64,000 bases of DNA, from contig NZ_MOBJ01000007.1 of the NCBI RefSeq assembly GCF_003732225.1, forward strand, positions 203,333-267,332, read 5' to 3'. Position 1 is the stretch's first letter, and the number at the start of each line of letters is the position of its first letter. Source of the DNA: Pseudomonas brassicacearum. Lineage in GTDB: Bacteria > Pseudomonadota > Gammaproteobacteria > Pseudomonadales > Pseudomonadaceae. Below are positions 11,674 to 21,607 of the stretch, piece by piece. The notes beneath the pieces are model-generated. The model had not been told where the DNA came from and did no database searches. It was given only the letters and a program-made list of their open reading frames with translations. The position numbers were made by a program, and so were the translations under genes.

Positions 11674-11997
11674 ATGGCTATCAGCATGACAGAAGCGGCT
11701 GCTCAACACGTGCGACGCTCCCTCGACGGGCGCGGCAAGGGTGATGGGATTCGTCTGGGTGTTCGCACCACGGGCTGTTCCGGCCTTGCCTACGTGCTGG
11801 AGTTTGTCGATGAGGTAGGGGCAGACGATCAGGTATTCGAAAGTCACGGCGAGAAAGTGATCATCGATCCGAAAAGCCTGGCGTACCTGGACGGCACCGA
11901 GCTCGATTTCGTCAAGGAAGGGTTGAACGAAGGCTTCAAGTTCAACAATCCCAACGTGCGCGGTGAATGTGGCTGCGGCGAAAGCTTCAACATCTGA
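11674..11997 (+). CDS. iscA: Fe-S cluster assembly protein IscA
   Basis: An A-type carrier that accepts and transfers Fe-S clusters or iron. 107 aa from the ATG at 11674, preceded by TAAGGAG. The three ligand cysteines occur in [14 protein letters not shown] and in the C-terminal [11 protein letters not shown]. An upstream in-frame ATG exists but lacks a ribosome binding site. Confidence 0.96.
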   Translation: MAISMTEAAAQHVRRSLDGRGKGDGIRLGVRTTGCSGLAYVLEFVDEVGADDQVFESHGEKVIIDPKSLAYLDGTELDFVKEGLNEGFKFNNPNVRGECGCGESFNI

Positions 11998-12005
11998 GGC
12001 TGCTC

Positions 12006-12527
12006 GTGGGTACTCCTTGTCATTTCGCTTTATTTGAGCTGCAACCGAGCTTCACTCTGGATCTCGATCAGCTGGCTACGCGCTACCGTGAGTTGGCGCG
12101 CGGCGTTCATCCAGATCGCTTTGCTGACGCTTCCGAGCGCGAGCAACGGCTGGCGCTAGAGCAATCCGCAAGCCTCAACGAGGCCTACCAGACGCTCAAA
12201 AGTCCCCCCAAGCGCGCGCGTTACCTGCTCGCCATGGGTGGTCGTGAGCTGCCGCTGGAGGTCACGGTGCATGATCCGGAATTTCTTCTGCAGCAGATGC
12301 ATTGGCGTGAAGAGCTCGAAGACCTGCAGGACAGCGCCGATCTGGCGGGTATTGCAGTGTTCAAGCGTCGCCTGAAGGTCGCTCAGGATGAACTGAACGA
12401 AAGCTTCGCAGCTTGCTGGAATGATGCAGCGCAACGTGAACAGGCCGAACGCCTGATGCGGCGCATGCAGTTCCTCGACAAGCTCACCTACGAAGTGCGC
12501 CAGTTAGAAGAGCGCCTCGACGATTAA
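12006..12527 (+). CDS. hscB: Fe-S biogenesis J-domain co-chaperone HscB
   Basis: A DnaJ-type co-chaperone that delivers IscU to HscA and stimulates its ATPase. 173 aa from a GTG at 12006 ([16 protein letters not shown]), 8 bp after iscA. The J-domain HPD motif is at residues 35-37, followed by the C-terminal three-helix IscU-binding domain. The GTG start gives the normal family length. Confidence 0.94.
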   Translation: MGTPCHFALFELQPSFTLDLDQLATRYRELARGVHPDRFADASEREQRLALEQSASLNEAYQTLKSPPKRARYLLAMGGRELPLEVTVHDPEFLLQQMHWREELEDLQDSADLAGIAVFKRRLKVAQDELNESFAACWNDAAQREQAERLMRRMQFLDKLTYEVRQLEERLDD

Positions 12528-12578
12528 CCCAGTGCCGCCTCGGTCGCACGCCTGATATACAGATAAGTCCTGATAACG

Positions 12579-14441
12579 ATGGCCCTACTGCAGATCGCCG
12601 AACCCGGCCAAAGTCCTCAACCGCACCAGCGTCGTCTGGCTGTGGGGATCGACTTGGGCACTACCAATTCGCTGGTCGCTGCGTTGCGCAGTGGTCTTTC
12701 CGAGCCGCTGGCCGACGCAGACGGGCAGGTCATTCTGCCGTCTGCGGTGCGCTATCACGCTGACCGTGTCGAGGTCGGCGAGTCCGCCAAACTGGCAGCC
12801 GCTACCGATCCGCTGAACACGGTGTTGTCGGTCAAGCGCTTGATGGGTCGTGGTCTGTCCGACGTCAAGCAATTGGGCGAACAGCTGCCGTACCGCTTTG
12901 TCGATGGCGAGTCGCACATGCCGTTCATCGACACCGTGCAAGGGTCGAAAAGCCCGGTCGAAGTTTCCGCCGATATCCTCAAGGTGCTGCGTCAGCGCGC
13001 CGAGTTGACGCTGGGCGGCGAACTGGTTGGCGCGGTGATCACCGTTCCGGCTTATTTCGATGACGCACAACGCCAGGCGACCAAGGATGCGGCCAAGCTG
13101 GCGGGTCTGAACGTGCTGCGTTTGCTCAACGAGCCGACCGCGGCGGCGGTGGCTTATGGTCTGGATCAGCATGCTGAAGGCCTGGTTGCCATTTACGACC
13201 TGGGCGGCGGCACCTTCGATATTTCGATTCTGCGTCTGACCGGCGGCGTGTTTGAAGTGCTGGCCACCGGTGGCGACAGCGCCCTGGGCGGCGATGATTT
13301 CGACCACGCGATTGCTGGCTGGATCATCGAGAGCGCGGGCTTGTCCGCTGACCTCGATCCGGGGGCGCAACGTCATCTGCTGCAAACCGCCTGTGCGGCC
13401 AAAGAAGCCCTGACGAATGCCGCGACGGTTGAAGTCGCCTATGACGGCTGGAAATCCCAGCTGACCCGTGAAGCCTTCGATGCGCTGATCGAGCCGATGG
13501 TTGCTCGCAGTCTGAAAGCCTGCCGTCGCGCCGTGCGTGATTCCGGTATCGAACTGGAAGAAGTGCACGCCGTGGTGATGGTCGGCGGTTCGACCCGTGT
13601 ACCGCGTGTTCGCGATGCCGTGGCGCAAGCCTTTGGTCGTCAGCCACTGACCGAGATCGATCCGGATCAGGTGGTGGCCATTGGTGCTGCGATCCAGGCC
13701 GATACCTTGGCTGGCAACAAGCGCGATGGCGGCGAACTGCTGCTGCTCGACGTGATTCCGTTGTCCCTGGGGCTGGAAACCATGGGCGGTCTGATGGAGA
13801 AGGTGATTCCGCGTAACACCACCATCCCTGTCGCCCGCGCTCAAGATTTCACGACGTATAAAGATGGCCAGTCGGCCATGATGATTCATGTGCTGCAGGG
13901 CGAGCGCGAGCTGATCAGCGATTGCCGTTCCCTGGCGCGCTTCGAATTGCGCGGTATTCCGGCCATGGTGGCGGGTGCGGCGAAGATTCGCGTGACCTTC
14001 CAGGTCGACGCCGATGGCTTGCTCAGCGTGGCCGCCCGCGAGTTGGGTTCGGGCGTTGAGGCGAGCATCCAGGTCAAGCCGTCCTACGGCCTGACCGACG
14101 GCGAAATCGCCCGCATGCTCAAGGATTCGTTCCAGCACGCCAACGACGACAAAGTCGCCCGCGTATTGCGTGAGCAGCAAGTCGATGCCCAGCGTTTGAT
14201 CGAAGCGGTGCAGGGCGCCCTCGATGTTGACGGCGAGCGTCTGCTCGACGCCGAAGAGCGCATGGTCATCGAGTTGCAGATGCAGAAACTGACCGAATTG
14301 ATGAAAGGCACCGATGGTTACGCCATCGAGCAGCAGACCAAGCGTCTGTCGCAAGTGACCGATGCCTTTGCTGCGCGCCGCCTGGACTCGACGGTGAAAG
14401 CCGCTCTGGCGGGGCGTAACCTGAATGAAATCGAGGAATAA
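12579..14441 (+). CDS. hscA: Fe-S biogenesis Hsp70 chaperone HscA
   Basis: A specialised Hsp70 that uses ATP to promote cluster transfer from IscU. 620 aa. Nucleotide-binding domain motifs [38 protein letters not shown] and [17 protein letters not shown] are intact; the linker [12 protein letters not shown] is followed by the substrate domain. Confidence 0.97.
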   Translation: MALLQIAEPGQSPQPHQRRLAVGIDLGTTNSLVAALRSGLSEPLADADGQVILPSAVRYHADRVEVGESAKLAAATDPLNTVLSVKRLMGRGLSDVKQLGEQLPYRFVDGESHMPFIDTVQGSKSPVEVSADILKVLRQRAELTLGGELVGAVITVPAYFDDAQRQATKDAAKLAGLNVLRLLNEPTAAAVAYGLDQHAEGLVAIYDLGGGTFDISILRLTGGVFEVLATGGDSALGGDDFDHAIAGWIIESAGLSADLDPGAQRHLLQTACAAKEALTNAATVEVAYDGWKSQLTREAFDALIEPMVARSLKACRRAVRDSGIELEEVHAVVMVGGSTRVPRVRDAVAQAFGRQPLTEIDPDQVVAIGAAIQADTLAGNKRDGGELLLLDVIPLSLGLETMGGLMEKVIPRNTTIPVARAQDFTTYKDGQSAMMIHVLQGERELISDCRSLARFELRGIPAMVAGAAKIRVTFQVDADGLLSVAARELGSGVEASIQVKPSYGLTDGEIARMLKDSFQHANDDKVARVLREQQVDAQRLIEAVQGALDVDGERLLDAEERMVIELQMQKLTELMKGTDGYAIEQQTKRLSQVTDAFAARRLDSTVKAALAGRNLNEIEE

Positions 14442-14444
14442 CTG

Positions 14445-14786
14445 ATGCCGCAGATCATTTTTCTGCCACACGCCGAGCATTGCCCGGACGGTTTGGTTGT
14501 AGAGGCTGAGACCGGCAAGTCCATCCTCGAAGTGGCCCATGACAACCATATCGAGATCGAGAGCGCCTGCGGCGGCGTCTGTGCCTGCACCACCTGTCAC
14601 TGCATCATTCGCGAAGGCTTTGACTCGCTGAATGAGGCCGATGAGCTGGAAGAGGACTATCTTGATCGAGCCTGGGGTCTGGAAGCGCAGTCGCGACTGA
14701 CCTGCCAGGCAGTCGTCGGGACTGAAGACCTGACCGTCGAAATTCCTAAATACTCGCTCAACCATGCAGCCGAAGCGCCGCATTGA
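14445..14786 (+). CDS. fdx: ISC-type [2Fe-2S] ferredoxin
   Basis: The electron donor for cluster assembly on IscU. 113 aa with the adrenodoxin-type ligand pattern SACGGVCACTTCHC and a fourth cysteine in RLTCQAVVG. It starts 3 bp after hscA, indicating coupling. Confidence 0.96.
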   Translation: MPQIIFLPHAEHCPDGLVVEAETGKSILEVAHDNHIEIESACGGVCACTTCHCIIREGFDSLNEADELEEDYLDRAWGLEAQSRLTCQAVVGTEDLTVEIPKYSLNHAAEAPH

Positions 14787-14800
14787 TTCAAGGAACTGGC

Positions 14801-15001
14801 ATGAGTCTTAAATGGGTTGATGTGCTGGAAATCGCGATCCAGCTGGCTGAAAGCAAGCCGGATGTGGATCCGCGTTACGTGAACTTCGTCGATCTGCACC
14901 AATGGGTGCTGGCGTTGCCGGAGTTCAATGATGACGCTGCTCGCGGTGGCGAGAAGGTGCTTGAAGCCATTCAAGCGGCCTGGATCGAAGAAGCCGACTG
15001 A
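14801..15001 (+). CDS. iscX: Fe-S assembly accessory protein IscX
   Basis: A small acidic protein that binds IscS and modulates its activity, possibly as an iron donor or sensor. 66 aa starting at the ATG at 14801 (MSLKWVDVLEIAIQL) with CAAGGAACTGGC upstream. It contains the family motif DVDPRYVNFVDLHQWV. Last gene of the isc operon; a terminator follows at 15033. Confidence 0.94.
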   Translation: MSLKWVDVLEIAIQLAESKPDVDPRYVNFVDLHQWVLALPEFNDDAARGGEKVLEAIQAAWIEEAD

Positions 15002-15016
15002 ACGCACCGTACGCCG

Positions 15017-15046
15017 TTAGGCAATACCAAAGAACCCGCGTATAAT
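15017..15046 (+). promoter_or_regulatory. Putative ndk promoter nested in the isc terminator
   Basis: A perfect TATAAT (15041-15046) sits in the loop of the terminator hairpin. A weak -35 (TTAGGC, 15017-15022) lies 18 bp upstream. Confidence 0.45.
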
Positions 15047-15062
15047 TCGCGGGTTTAATTTT
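15033..15062 (+). terminator. Terminator of the isc operon
   Basis: AACCCGCG (15033-15040), 7-nt loop, CGCGGGTT (15048-15055), then TTAATTTTT. Confidence 0.75.
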
Positions 15063-15091
15063 TCGCAAATTACCGTTTCTGGAGTTACACC

Positions 15092-15517
15092 ATGGCTGTT
15101 CAACGTACTTTCTCCATCATCAAGCCTGACGCAGTTGCAAAAAACGTTATCGGCGAGATCACCACTCGTTTCGAAAAAGCTGGCCTGCGCGTTGTAGCTT
15201 CGAAACTGAAGCAACTGTCCAAAGCTGAAGCTGAAGGCTTCTACGCTGAGCACAGCGCTCGTGGTTTCTTCAACGACCTGGTTGCTTTCATGATCTCCGG
15301 TCCGGTTGTCGTTCAGGTTCTGGAAGGCGAAAACGCTATCGCTCTGAACCGTGAGCTGATGGGCGCTACCAACCCTAAAGAAGCTGCTGCCGGTACCATC
15401 CGCGCTGACTTCGCTGACTCCATCGACGCCAACGCTGTGCACGGTTCGGACTCCGAAGCCGCTGCTGCTCGCGAAATCTCGTACTTCTTCGCAGCTACTG
15501 AAGTAACCACTCGCTAA
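15092..15517 (+). CDS. ndk: Nucleoside diphosphate kinase
   Basis: Transfers the gamma-phosphate between nucleoside di- and triphosphates through a phosphohistidine. 141 aa, normal length; the catalytic His is in NAVHGSDS near residue 117, and the N-terminal [11 protein letters not shown] motif is intact. CTGGAG precedes the ATG. Codon use is strongly biased (GCT, GTT, CGT), consistent with high expression. Confidence 0.97.
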   Translation: MAVQRTFSIIKPDAVAKNVIGEITTRFEKAGLRVVASKLKQLSKAEAEGFYAEHSARGFFNDLVAFMISGPVVVQVLEGENAIALNRELMGATNPKEAAAGTIRADFADSIDANAVHGSDSEAAAAREISYFFAATEVTTR

Positions 15518-15545
15518 GCATTGGCTTATGAGTGAAGGTGAATCC

Positions 15546-16694
15546 ATGACTACATCGACTGCAAAAACTAACCTGCTGGGTCTGACTCAGCTGGAAATGG
15601 AAAAATTCTTCGACTCAATCGGGGAGAAGCGTTTCCGTGCCGGTCAGGTAATGAAGTGGATTCACCACCTTGGCGTCGATGATTTCGACGCCATGACGAA
15701 CGTCAGCAAGGCCTTGCGCGACAAGCTCAAGGCTATTGCCGAAGTTCGCGGCCCCGAAGTGGTCAGCGAGGACATCTCCAGCGACGGCACCCGTAAGTGG
15801 GTGGTGCGCGTGGCGTCCGGCAGCTGCGTCGAGACCGTCTACATTCCCCAGGGCAAACGCGGCACTCTGTGCGTTTCGTCCCAGGCAGGCTGTGCCCTGG
15901 ATTGCAGTTTCTGCTCCACCGGCAAGCAAGGTTTCAACAGCAACCTCACCGCCGCCGAAGTCATCGGCCAGGTGTGGATTGCCAATAAATCGTTCGGCAG
16001 CATCCCGGCAACCGCCGACCGTGCCATCACCAACGTGGTGATGATGGGCATGGGTGAGCCGCTGCTGAACTTCGACAACGTCGTTGCCGCCATGCACCTG
16101 ATGATGGACGACCTGGGCTACGGCATTTCCAAGCGCCGTGTAACCCTGTCGACCTCAGGCGTGGTGCCGATGATCGATGAGCTGTCCAAGCACATCGACG
16201 TTTCCCTGGCGTTGTCCCTGCACGCACCCAACGATGCGTTGCGCAACCAGCTGGTACCGATCAACAAGAAATACCCGCTGAAAATGCTCCTCGAGTCCTG
16301 CCGCCGCTACATGTCGTCCCTGGGCGAGAAGCGCGTGCTGACCATCGAGTACACCTTGCTCAAGGACATCAATGACAAGGTCGAGCATGCGGTTGAAATG
16401 ATCGAGTTGCTCAAGGACACCCCTTGCAAGATCAACCTGATCCCGTTCAACCCGTTCCCCCATTCCGGTTACGAGCGGCCGAGCAACAACGCCATCCGTC
16501 GTTTCCAGGATCAACTTCATCACGCTGGCTTCAATGTCACCGTGCGCACCACCCGTGGCGAAGACATCGACGCTGCGTGTGGCCAATTGGTAGGACAGGT
16601 GCTGGATCGCACCCGTCGTAGCGAACGTTATATCGCCGTGCGTGAGTTGAGCGCCGACAACGATATGGCGCAAGACGCTGCGAATCGCACTTAA
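15546..16694 (+). CDS. rlmN: Dual-specificity rRNA/tRNA adenine-C2 methyltransferase RlmN
   Basis: A radical-SAM enzyme that methylates C2 of A2503 in 23S rRNA and A37 of some tRNAs. 382 aa from the ATG at 15546, which has AAGGTGA at good spacing; an in-frame ATG at 15528 is less likely. The CX3CX2C motif is in [10 protein letters not shown], and the C-terminal methyl-carrying cysteine is in [13 protein letters not shown]. Confidence 0.96.
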   Translation: MTTSTAKTNLLGLTQLEMEKFFDSIGEKRFRAGQVMKWIHHLGVDDFDAMTNVSKALRDKLKAIAEVRGPEVVSEDISSDGTRKWVVRVASGSCVETVYIPQGKRGTLCVSSQAGCALDCSFCSTGKQGFNSNLTAAEVIGQVWIANKSFGSIPATADRAITNVVMMGMGEPLLNFDNVVAAMHLMMDDLGYGISKRRVTLSTSGVVPMIDELSKHIDVSLALSLHAPNDALRNQLVPINKKYPLKMLLESCRRYMSSLGEKRVLTIEYTLLKDINDKVEHAVEMIELLKDTPCKINLIPFNPFPHSGYERPSNNAIRRFQDQLHHAGFNVTVRTTRGEDIDAACGQLVGQVLDRTRRSERYIAVRELSADNDMAQDAANRT

Positions 16695-16706
16695 GAGAGG
16701 ATCTCT

Positions 16707-17465
16707 ATGTCACTGCGCCTAGCGCTGCTTCTGCTGTTCGCCAGCCTGTCGGCTGGTTGTGTTCTGTCGGGTGATTTCAATCCGATGAAAACCAGCAAGG
16801 GGCGCGACGAGGCGCGTGCTGCTTACGTGCAGCTGGGCGTGGGGTATTTGCAACAGGGCATGACCGAGCGGGCGAAAGTCCCGTTGAAGAAGGCCCTTGA
16901 ACTGGATAGCTCCGACCCGGATGCCAACGCGGCGTTGGGCCTGGTATTTCAGGCCGAAATGGAGCCTGAGCTCGCCGATCAACATTTTCGCAAGGCACTG
17001 TCCGGTCGTCCGGGCGATGCACGCATCCTGAACAACTACGGCAGCTTTCTCTTTGAAGAGAAACGTTACAAAGAAGCGTACGAGCGCTTTGAGCAAGCGG
17101 CTGCCGATAGCCTTTATCCTGAGCGTTCACGGGTTTTCGAGAACCTTGGCATGACTGCTTCAATGCTCGGCCAGCGTGACCTGGCCCGGCAGCAACTGGA
17201 AAAAGCCCTGCGCCTGAACCGACAACAGCCACGTGCGTTGCTGGAAATGGCTGAGTTGTCGTACGAAGACAGGCATTATGTGCCCGCGCGTGACTATTAC
17301 GATCGTTTTAGCCTGCTCGCCGAGCAAAATGCACGTAGTCTATTGCTCGGCGTTCGGCTGGCCAAAGTGTTCGAAGATCGCGACAAGGCCGCCAGTTTTG
17401 GCCTGCAATTAAAACGACTCTATCCCGGTACGCCGGAATATCAGCAATACCTGTCGGAGCAATGA
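16707..17465 (+). CDS. pilF: Type IV pilus biogenesis pilotin lipoprotein PilF (PilW)
   Basis: An outer-membrane lipoprotein that pilots the secretin PilQ for type IV pilus assembly. 252 aa with a signal peptide and lipobox LSAGC (Cys18), followed by about six tetratricopeptide-like repeats between residues 40 and 230. AGAGAGG precedes the ATG. Its stop overlaps the start of rodZ. Confidence 0.9.
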   Translation: MSLRLALLLLFASLSAGCVLSGDFNPMKTSKGRDEARAAYVQLGVGYLQQGMTERAKVPLKKALELDSSDPDANAALGLVFQAEMEPELADQHFRKALSGRPGDARILNNYGSFLFEEKRYKEAYERFEQAAADSLYPERSRVFENLGMTASMLGQRDLARQQLEKALRLNRQQPRALLEMAELSYEDRHYVPARDYYDRFSLLAEQNARSLLLGVRLAKVFEDRDKAASFGLQLKRLYPGTPEYQQYLSEQ

Positions 17466-18499
17466 TGAAAGCGGCGCATCCAGAAGTTGTAGCAGCGACT
17501 CGCGTAAACCCCGGAGAGACCCTGCGTCAGGCCCGCGAAGGCAATGGTTGGTCGCTGGCGGAAGTAGCGCTCAAGCTCAATCTCACCGTGAATTCCTTGA
17601 AGAATCTGGAAGACGGCGCTTTCGACAAGCTGCCTGGGCATACCTTTGCTCGCGGCTATATCCGTGCTTACGCTAAATTGCTGGGCATGGACCAGGCCGT
17701 TCTGGTGCAGCAGTTCGACCAGCACACCGGCACCGATTCCAAGGGCAGCAACGTGCAAGGCCTTGGGCGTATCGAGGAGCCATCGCGGGTTTCCCACACC
17801 ATTTTGCGCATCGTCAGCCTGTTGCTGCTGATTGCCGTGGTGGGGGGCGGTTTTGTCTGGTGGCAGGATCAAACGTCGTTGCGCACCAAGGACCTGATTG
17901 GTCTGAGCCCAGAGCACGTCGAAGTCGAAGGCGCCGATGGCACCACACAGATCCATCCGCTCGACGAGCCGGAAGATCAAGCTGTGGTAGAAGGTCAGAC
18001 CGAAGCCGGGACGCCTCTTGCACTGCCTGAAGGCCCGGCGACTAGCGACGTTCAGGCAACTGTTGAAGCGCCAGCTCCGGCTGCTCCGGTAGCCCCTGTA
18101 GTCGTGCCGACGGCTCCGGTTGTCGCGCCAGCTCGCACTGCGCCGGCCCCGGTTGTTGCGACACCCGTGGCACCCGCGCCTGTTGCGCCAGCGCCAGTCG
18201 TGGCCGCCGCGCCAGCACTAGCCGCTCCGGCTGCTGCACCGGCCGCTCCGGTTGCCGGCGCGGGTCAGGTTCGGATTCAGTTCTCTGCCAACTGCTGGAC
18301 GCAAGTCACCGATGGCAACGGCAAAGTGCTGTTGAGCGGTCTAAAACGTAAGGGCGAAACCGCCGACGTCAGCGGTAAACCACCGTTTACAGTACGCCTG
18401 GGCTACGCCCGTGGCGCGCAGGTCAGCTACAACGGGCAAGTGGTCGATGTAGCTCCGTTCACCAGTGGCGAGACTGCTCGCCTGAAGTTGGGTCAATAA
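17462..18499 (+). CDS. rodZ: Cytoskeletal protein RodZ
   Basis: RodZ links MreB filaments to the membrane in rod-shape maintenance. 345 aa: a cytoplasmic helix-turn-helix (about 12-85, GETLRQAREGNGWSLAEVAL), one TM helix (about 115-135, RIVSLLLLIAVVGGGFVWW), a Pro/Ala-rich periplasmic linker with many AP/VAP repeats, and a C-terminal DUF4115 domain. Start ATG at 17462 or 17465; the stop-start overlap with pilF points to coupling. Confidence 0.92.
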   Translation: MMKAAHPEVVAATRVNPGETLRQAREGNGWSLAEVALKLNLTVNSLKNLEDGAFDKLPGHTFARGYIRAYAKLLGMDQAVLVQQFDQHTGTDSKGSNVQGLGRIEEPSRVSHTILRIVSLLLLIAVVGGGFVWWQDQTSLRTKDLIGLSPEHVEVEGADGTTQIHPLDEPEDQAVVEGQTEAGTPLALPEGPATSDVQATVEAPAPAAPVAPVVVPTAPVVAPARTAPAPVVATPVAPAPVAPAPVVAAAPALAAPAAAPAAPVAGAGQVRIQFSANCWTQVTDGNGKVLLSGLKRKGETADVSGKPPFTVRLGYARGAQVSYNGQVVDVAPFTSGETARLKLGQ

Positions 18500-18502
18500 G
18501 TC

Positions 18503-19612
18503 ATGCACGGCGAATCTCCAATCAAGCGTCGCGAATCCCGCAAAATCTGGGTTGGTTCGGTACCGGTGGGCGGTGATGCGCCTATCGCTGTACAGAGCAT
18601 GACCAACAGCGACACCAATGACGTTGCCGCCACCGTGGCCCAGATCAATCGTCTGGAAGCGGCTGGCGTCGATATCGTGCGGATTTCCGTTCCAGACATG
18701 GACGCCGCCGAAGCCTTCGGTCGAATCAAACAGCTGGTCAAGGTGCCGCTGGTTGCCGACATTCACTTCGACTACAAGATCGCCTTGCGCGTAGCCGAAC
18801 TGGGCGTCGATTGCCTGCGCATCAACCCGGGCAACATCGGTCGTGAAGACCGTGTGCGCGCGGTGGTCGATGCCGCCCGTGACCGCGGGATTCCGATCCG
18901 TATCGGCGTCAACGCCGGTTCCCTGGAAAAAGACCTGCAAAAGAAATACGGCGAGCCAACGCCTGCCGCGCTGGTCGAGTCGGCCCTGCGTCACGTCGAG
19001 CACCTTGAACGCCTGAACTTCCAGGACTTCAAGGTCAGCGTGAAGGCCTCCGACGTGTTCATGGCCGTCGAAGCCTATCGTCTGCTGGCCAAGGAAATCG
19101 TCCAGCCACTGCACTTGGGTATCACTGAAGCCGGCGGTTTGCGTTCAGGCACAGTGAAATCCGCCGTGGGCCTCGGTATGCTGCTCGCCGAAGGGATTGG
19201 CGATACTATTCGCATCTCGTTGGCGGCTGACCCGGTCGAGGAAGTGAAAGTCGGCTACGACATTCTCAAATCCCTGCACCTGCGTTCCCGTGGCATCAAC
19301 TTCATCGCCTGCCCGAGCTGCTCGCGGCAGAACTTCGATGTGGTGAAAACCATGAACGAACTGGAAGGGCGCCTCGAAGATCTGCTGGTGCCGCTGGATG
19401 TTGCAGTCATCGGTTGCGTGGTCAACGGTCCCGGCGAAGCCAAAGAGGCCCACATTGGCCTGACTGGCGGTACGCCGAACCTGATTTACATCGACGGCAA
19501 GCCGTCGCAGAAATTGACGAATGACAATCTGGTGGATGAGCTGGAAAGGCTGATCCGTCAGAAAGCGGCCGAAAAGGTCGAAGCCGACGCGGCAGTTATC
19601 GCCCGCGGCTGA
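18503..19612 (+). CDS. ispG: 4-hydroxy-3-methylbut-2-enyl diphosphate synthase IspG
   Basis: A [4Fe-4S] enzyme of the MEP isoprenoid pathway (GcpE), reducing the cyclic diphosphate to HMBPP with flavodoxin/ferredoxin electrons. 369 aa: an N-terminal TIM barrel ([22 protein letters not shown]) and a C-terminal cluster domain with ligands in [11 protein letters not shown] and [10 protein letters not shown]. It lies 3 bp after rodZ. Confidence 0.97.
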   Translation: MHGESPIKRRESRKIWVGSVPVGGDAPIAVQSMTNSDTNDVAATVAQINRLEAAGVDIVRISVPDMDAAEAFGRIKQLVKVPLVADIHFDYKIALRVAELGVDCLRINPGNIGREDRVRAVVDAARDRGIPIRIGVNAGSLEKDLQKKYGEPTPAALVESALRHVEHLERLNFQDFKVSVKASDVFMAVEAYRLLAKEIVQPLHLGITEAGGLRSGTVKSAVGLGMLLAEGIGDTIRISLAADPVEEVKVGYDILKSLHLRSRGINFIACPSCSRQNFDVVKTMNELEGRLEDLLVPLDVAVIGCVVNGPGEAKEAHIGLTGGTPNLIYIDGKPSQKLTNDNLVDELERLIRQKAAEKVEADAAVIARG

Positions 19613-19634
19613 TCGAACGAATTAAGGAATTTTT

Positions 19635-20924
19635 GTGAGCAAGTCTCTGCAAGCCATTCGTGGCATGAACGACATCCTGCCCGAACAGACCCCTTTGTGG
19701 CGTCATTTCGAGGGCACCGTTTCGCGTCTGCTGGATAACTACGGTTACAAGCAGATTCGCATGCCGATCGTCGAATTCACCGAGCTGTTCAAACGCTCCA
19801 TCGGTGAAGTGACCGACATCGTCGAAAAAGAGATGTACACCTTCGACGACCGTAACGGCGACTCGCTGACGCTGCGCCCCGAGGGCACGGCGGCGTGCGT
19901 GCGTGCAGTGCTTGAGCACGGCATCACGGGCGGTGGTCAGGTGCAGAAACTCTGGTACATCGGTCCGATGTTCCGCCACGAGCGTCCACAGAAAGGCCGT
20001 TATCGTCAGTTCCACCAGATCGGTTGCGAGGTTTTCAACCTTGATGGTCCGGACATCGACGCCGAACTGATCGTGCTGACCTGGCGCCTGTGGGGCGAGC
20101 TGGGGATCCGTGACGCGGTCAAGCTCGAGCTCAACAGCCTGGGCACCAGCGAATCTCGCGGTCGTTATCGCGATGCACTGGTGGAGTACCTGACAGCACG
20201 TCTGGACCAACTGGACGAAGACAGCCAGCGCCGTCTGAAAACCAACCCGCTGCGGGTGCTGGATACCAAGAACGCCGATACCCAGGCGGCACTGCTCGAT
20301 GCGCCGAAGATGGCGGACTACCTCGACGAAGAGTCGCGTACTCACTTCGAGGGCCTGAAGGCGCGTCTGGATGCTGCCGGCATTCCTTATGTGATCAACC
20401 CGAAGCTGGTGCGCGGGCTGGATTACTACAGCAAAACCGTATTCGAATGGGTCACCGACAAGCTCGGCGCCCAGGGCACCGTCTGCGCGGGTGGCCGTTA
20501 CGACGGTCTGGTCGAGCAGATGGGCGGCAAGCCGACCCCGGGCGTTGGTTTCGCCATGGGCATCGAGCGTCTGGTGCTGCTGCTCGAAACCCTGGAGCAG
20601 ATCCCGGAAGAAATCTCCCGTCAGGTTGACGTCTACCTTTGCGCCTTCGGCGAGGCGGCCGAACTGGCTGCTCTGACGCTGAGCGAGCGGGTGCGCGATC
20701 AACTGCCTAACCTGCGTCTGCAGATCAATGCTGGCGCCGGCAGCTTCAAAAGTCAGTTCAAGAAGGCCGACAAGAGTGGTGCGTTGTACGCATTGATCCT
20801 CGGTGACGATGAAATGGCCCAGCAAGTGGTAGGTTTCAAACCCCTGCGTGGCCAGGGCGAACAACAAAGCATTGCCTGGGATGCGCTTGCCGCTCACCTG
20901 GCCACCTGCGTCGTGCAGGGTTGA
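19635..20924 (+). CDS. hisS: Histidyl-tRNA synthetase
   Basis: A class II synthetase charging tRNA-His. 429 aa from a GTG start at 19635, with AAGGAAT upstream. Motif 2 is [16 protein letters not shown]; the histidine-specific motifs are [15 protein letters not shown] and [15 protein letters not shown]; motif 3 is [16 protein letters not shown]-terminal anticodon-binding domain begins near residue 330. Confidence 0.97.
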   Translation: MSKSLQAIRGMNDILPEQTPLWRHFEGTVSRLLDNYGYKQIRMPIVEFTELFKRSIGEVTDIVEKEMYTFDDRNGDSLTLRPEGTAACVRAVLEHGITGGGQVQKLWYIGPMFRHERPQKGRYRQFHQIGCEVFNLDGPDIDAELIVLTWRLWGELGIRDAVKLELNSLGTSESRGRYRDALVEYLTARLDQLDEDSQRRLKTNPLRVLDTKNADTQAALLDAPKMADYLDEESRTHFEGLKARLDAAGIPYVINPKLVRGLDYYSKTVFEWVTDKLGAQGTVCAGGRYDGLVEQMGGKPTPGVGFAMGIERLVLLLETLEQIPEEISRQVDVYLCAFGEAAELAALTLSERVRDQLPNLRLQINAGAGSFKSQFKKADKSGALYALILGDDEMAQQVVGFKPLRGQGEQQSIAWDALAAHLATCVVQG

Positions 20925-20964
20925 AGCTGTCAAACAGCCGATTTAGCGAATAAGGAGTATTGGG

Positions 20965-21606
20965 GTGTCGAGTACCGAAGACGAACATCTGGCGGAATTC
21001 AAAGACTGGTGGCAGCGTAACGGCAAACCTCTAGTGACCGGCGGCCTGTTGGCACTGGTCATCGTGTTCGGCTGGCAGGCGTTTCACAAGTATCAGAGCA
21101 ATCAGTCGCAAGGCGCCTCGATGCTCTATCAGCAATTGCTGGAAACCACGCTGACCCCGGACGGCAAGCCTGACATGGCCCGCGTAGCGGACCTCGCCAA
21201 CAAGCTCAACAGCGAGTTCGGCGGCACGGCTTACGCACAATACGGCAGCCTGTTCGTGGCGAAAGTCGCGGTCGACAGCGGCAAGCTGGATGATGCTGCA
21301 AGCGAACTCAAGGCTGTGGCTGACAAGCCTGTCAACCCGACTCTGGGCGAAGTGGCGCGTCAACGTCTGGCTCAGGTTCTGGCCGCACAGAACAAGGCTG
21401 ACGAAGCGCTGAAACTGCTCGAAGGCGATGCCGACAAGGCATTCCTGGCCACTCGCGAAGAACTCAAGGGTGACCTGCTGGTCCAGTTGGGTCGTACCGA
21501 TGAAGCCCACGCTGCTTATCAAAAAGCCAAGGCTGCGCTGTCGGATGAAGCGGCGGTCGGTGGCTTACAAATCAAGCTGGACGACCTGGCCAAAGGGGAT
21601 GCGTGA
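20965..21606 (+). CDS. YfgM-like TPR membrane protein (ancillary SecYEG/BAM factor)
   Basis: A 213-aa protein from a GTG start (AAGGAG upstream). A short cytoplasmic segment with EDEHLAEFKDWWQRNGKPL precedes one TM helix (about 25-40), then a periplasmic TPR-like region. YfgM homologues bind SecYEG and periplasmic chaperones; the hisS-yfgM-bamB-der order is conserved in gammaproteobacteria. Confidence 0.88.
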   Translation: MSSTEDEHLAEFKDWWQRNGKPLVTGGLLALVIVFGWQAFHKYQSNQSQGASMLYQQLLETTLTPDGKPDMARVADLANKLNSEFGGTAYAQYGSLFVAKVAVDSGKLDDAASELKAVADKPVNPTLGEVARQRLAQVLAAQNKADEALKLLEGDADKAFLATREELKGDLLVQLGRTDEAHAAYQKAKAALSDEAAVGGLQIKLDDLAKGDA

Positions 21607-21607
21607 C

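Noticed and set aside
12585..14783. 732-codon antisense frame opposite hscA-fdx
   Set aside because: Mirror of biased codons in hscA; no domain pattern or ribosome binding site.
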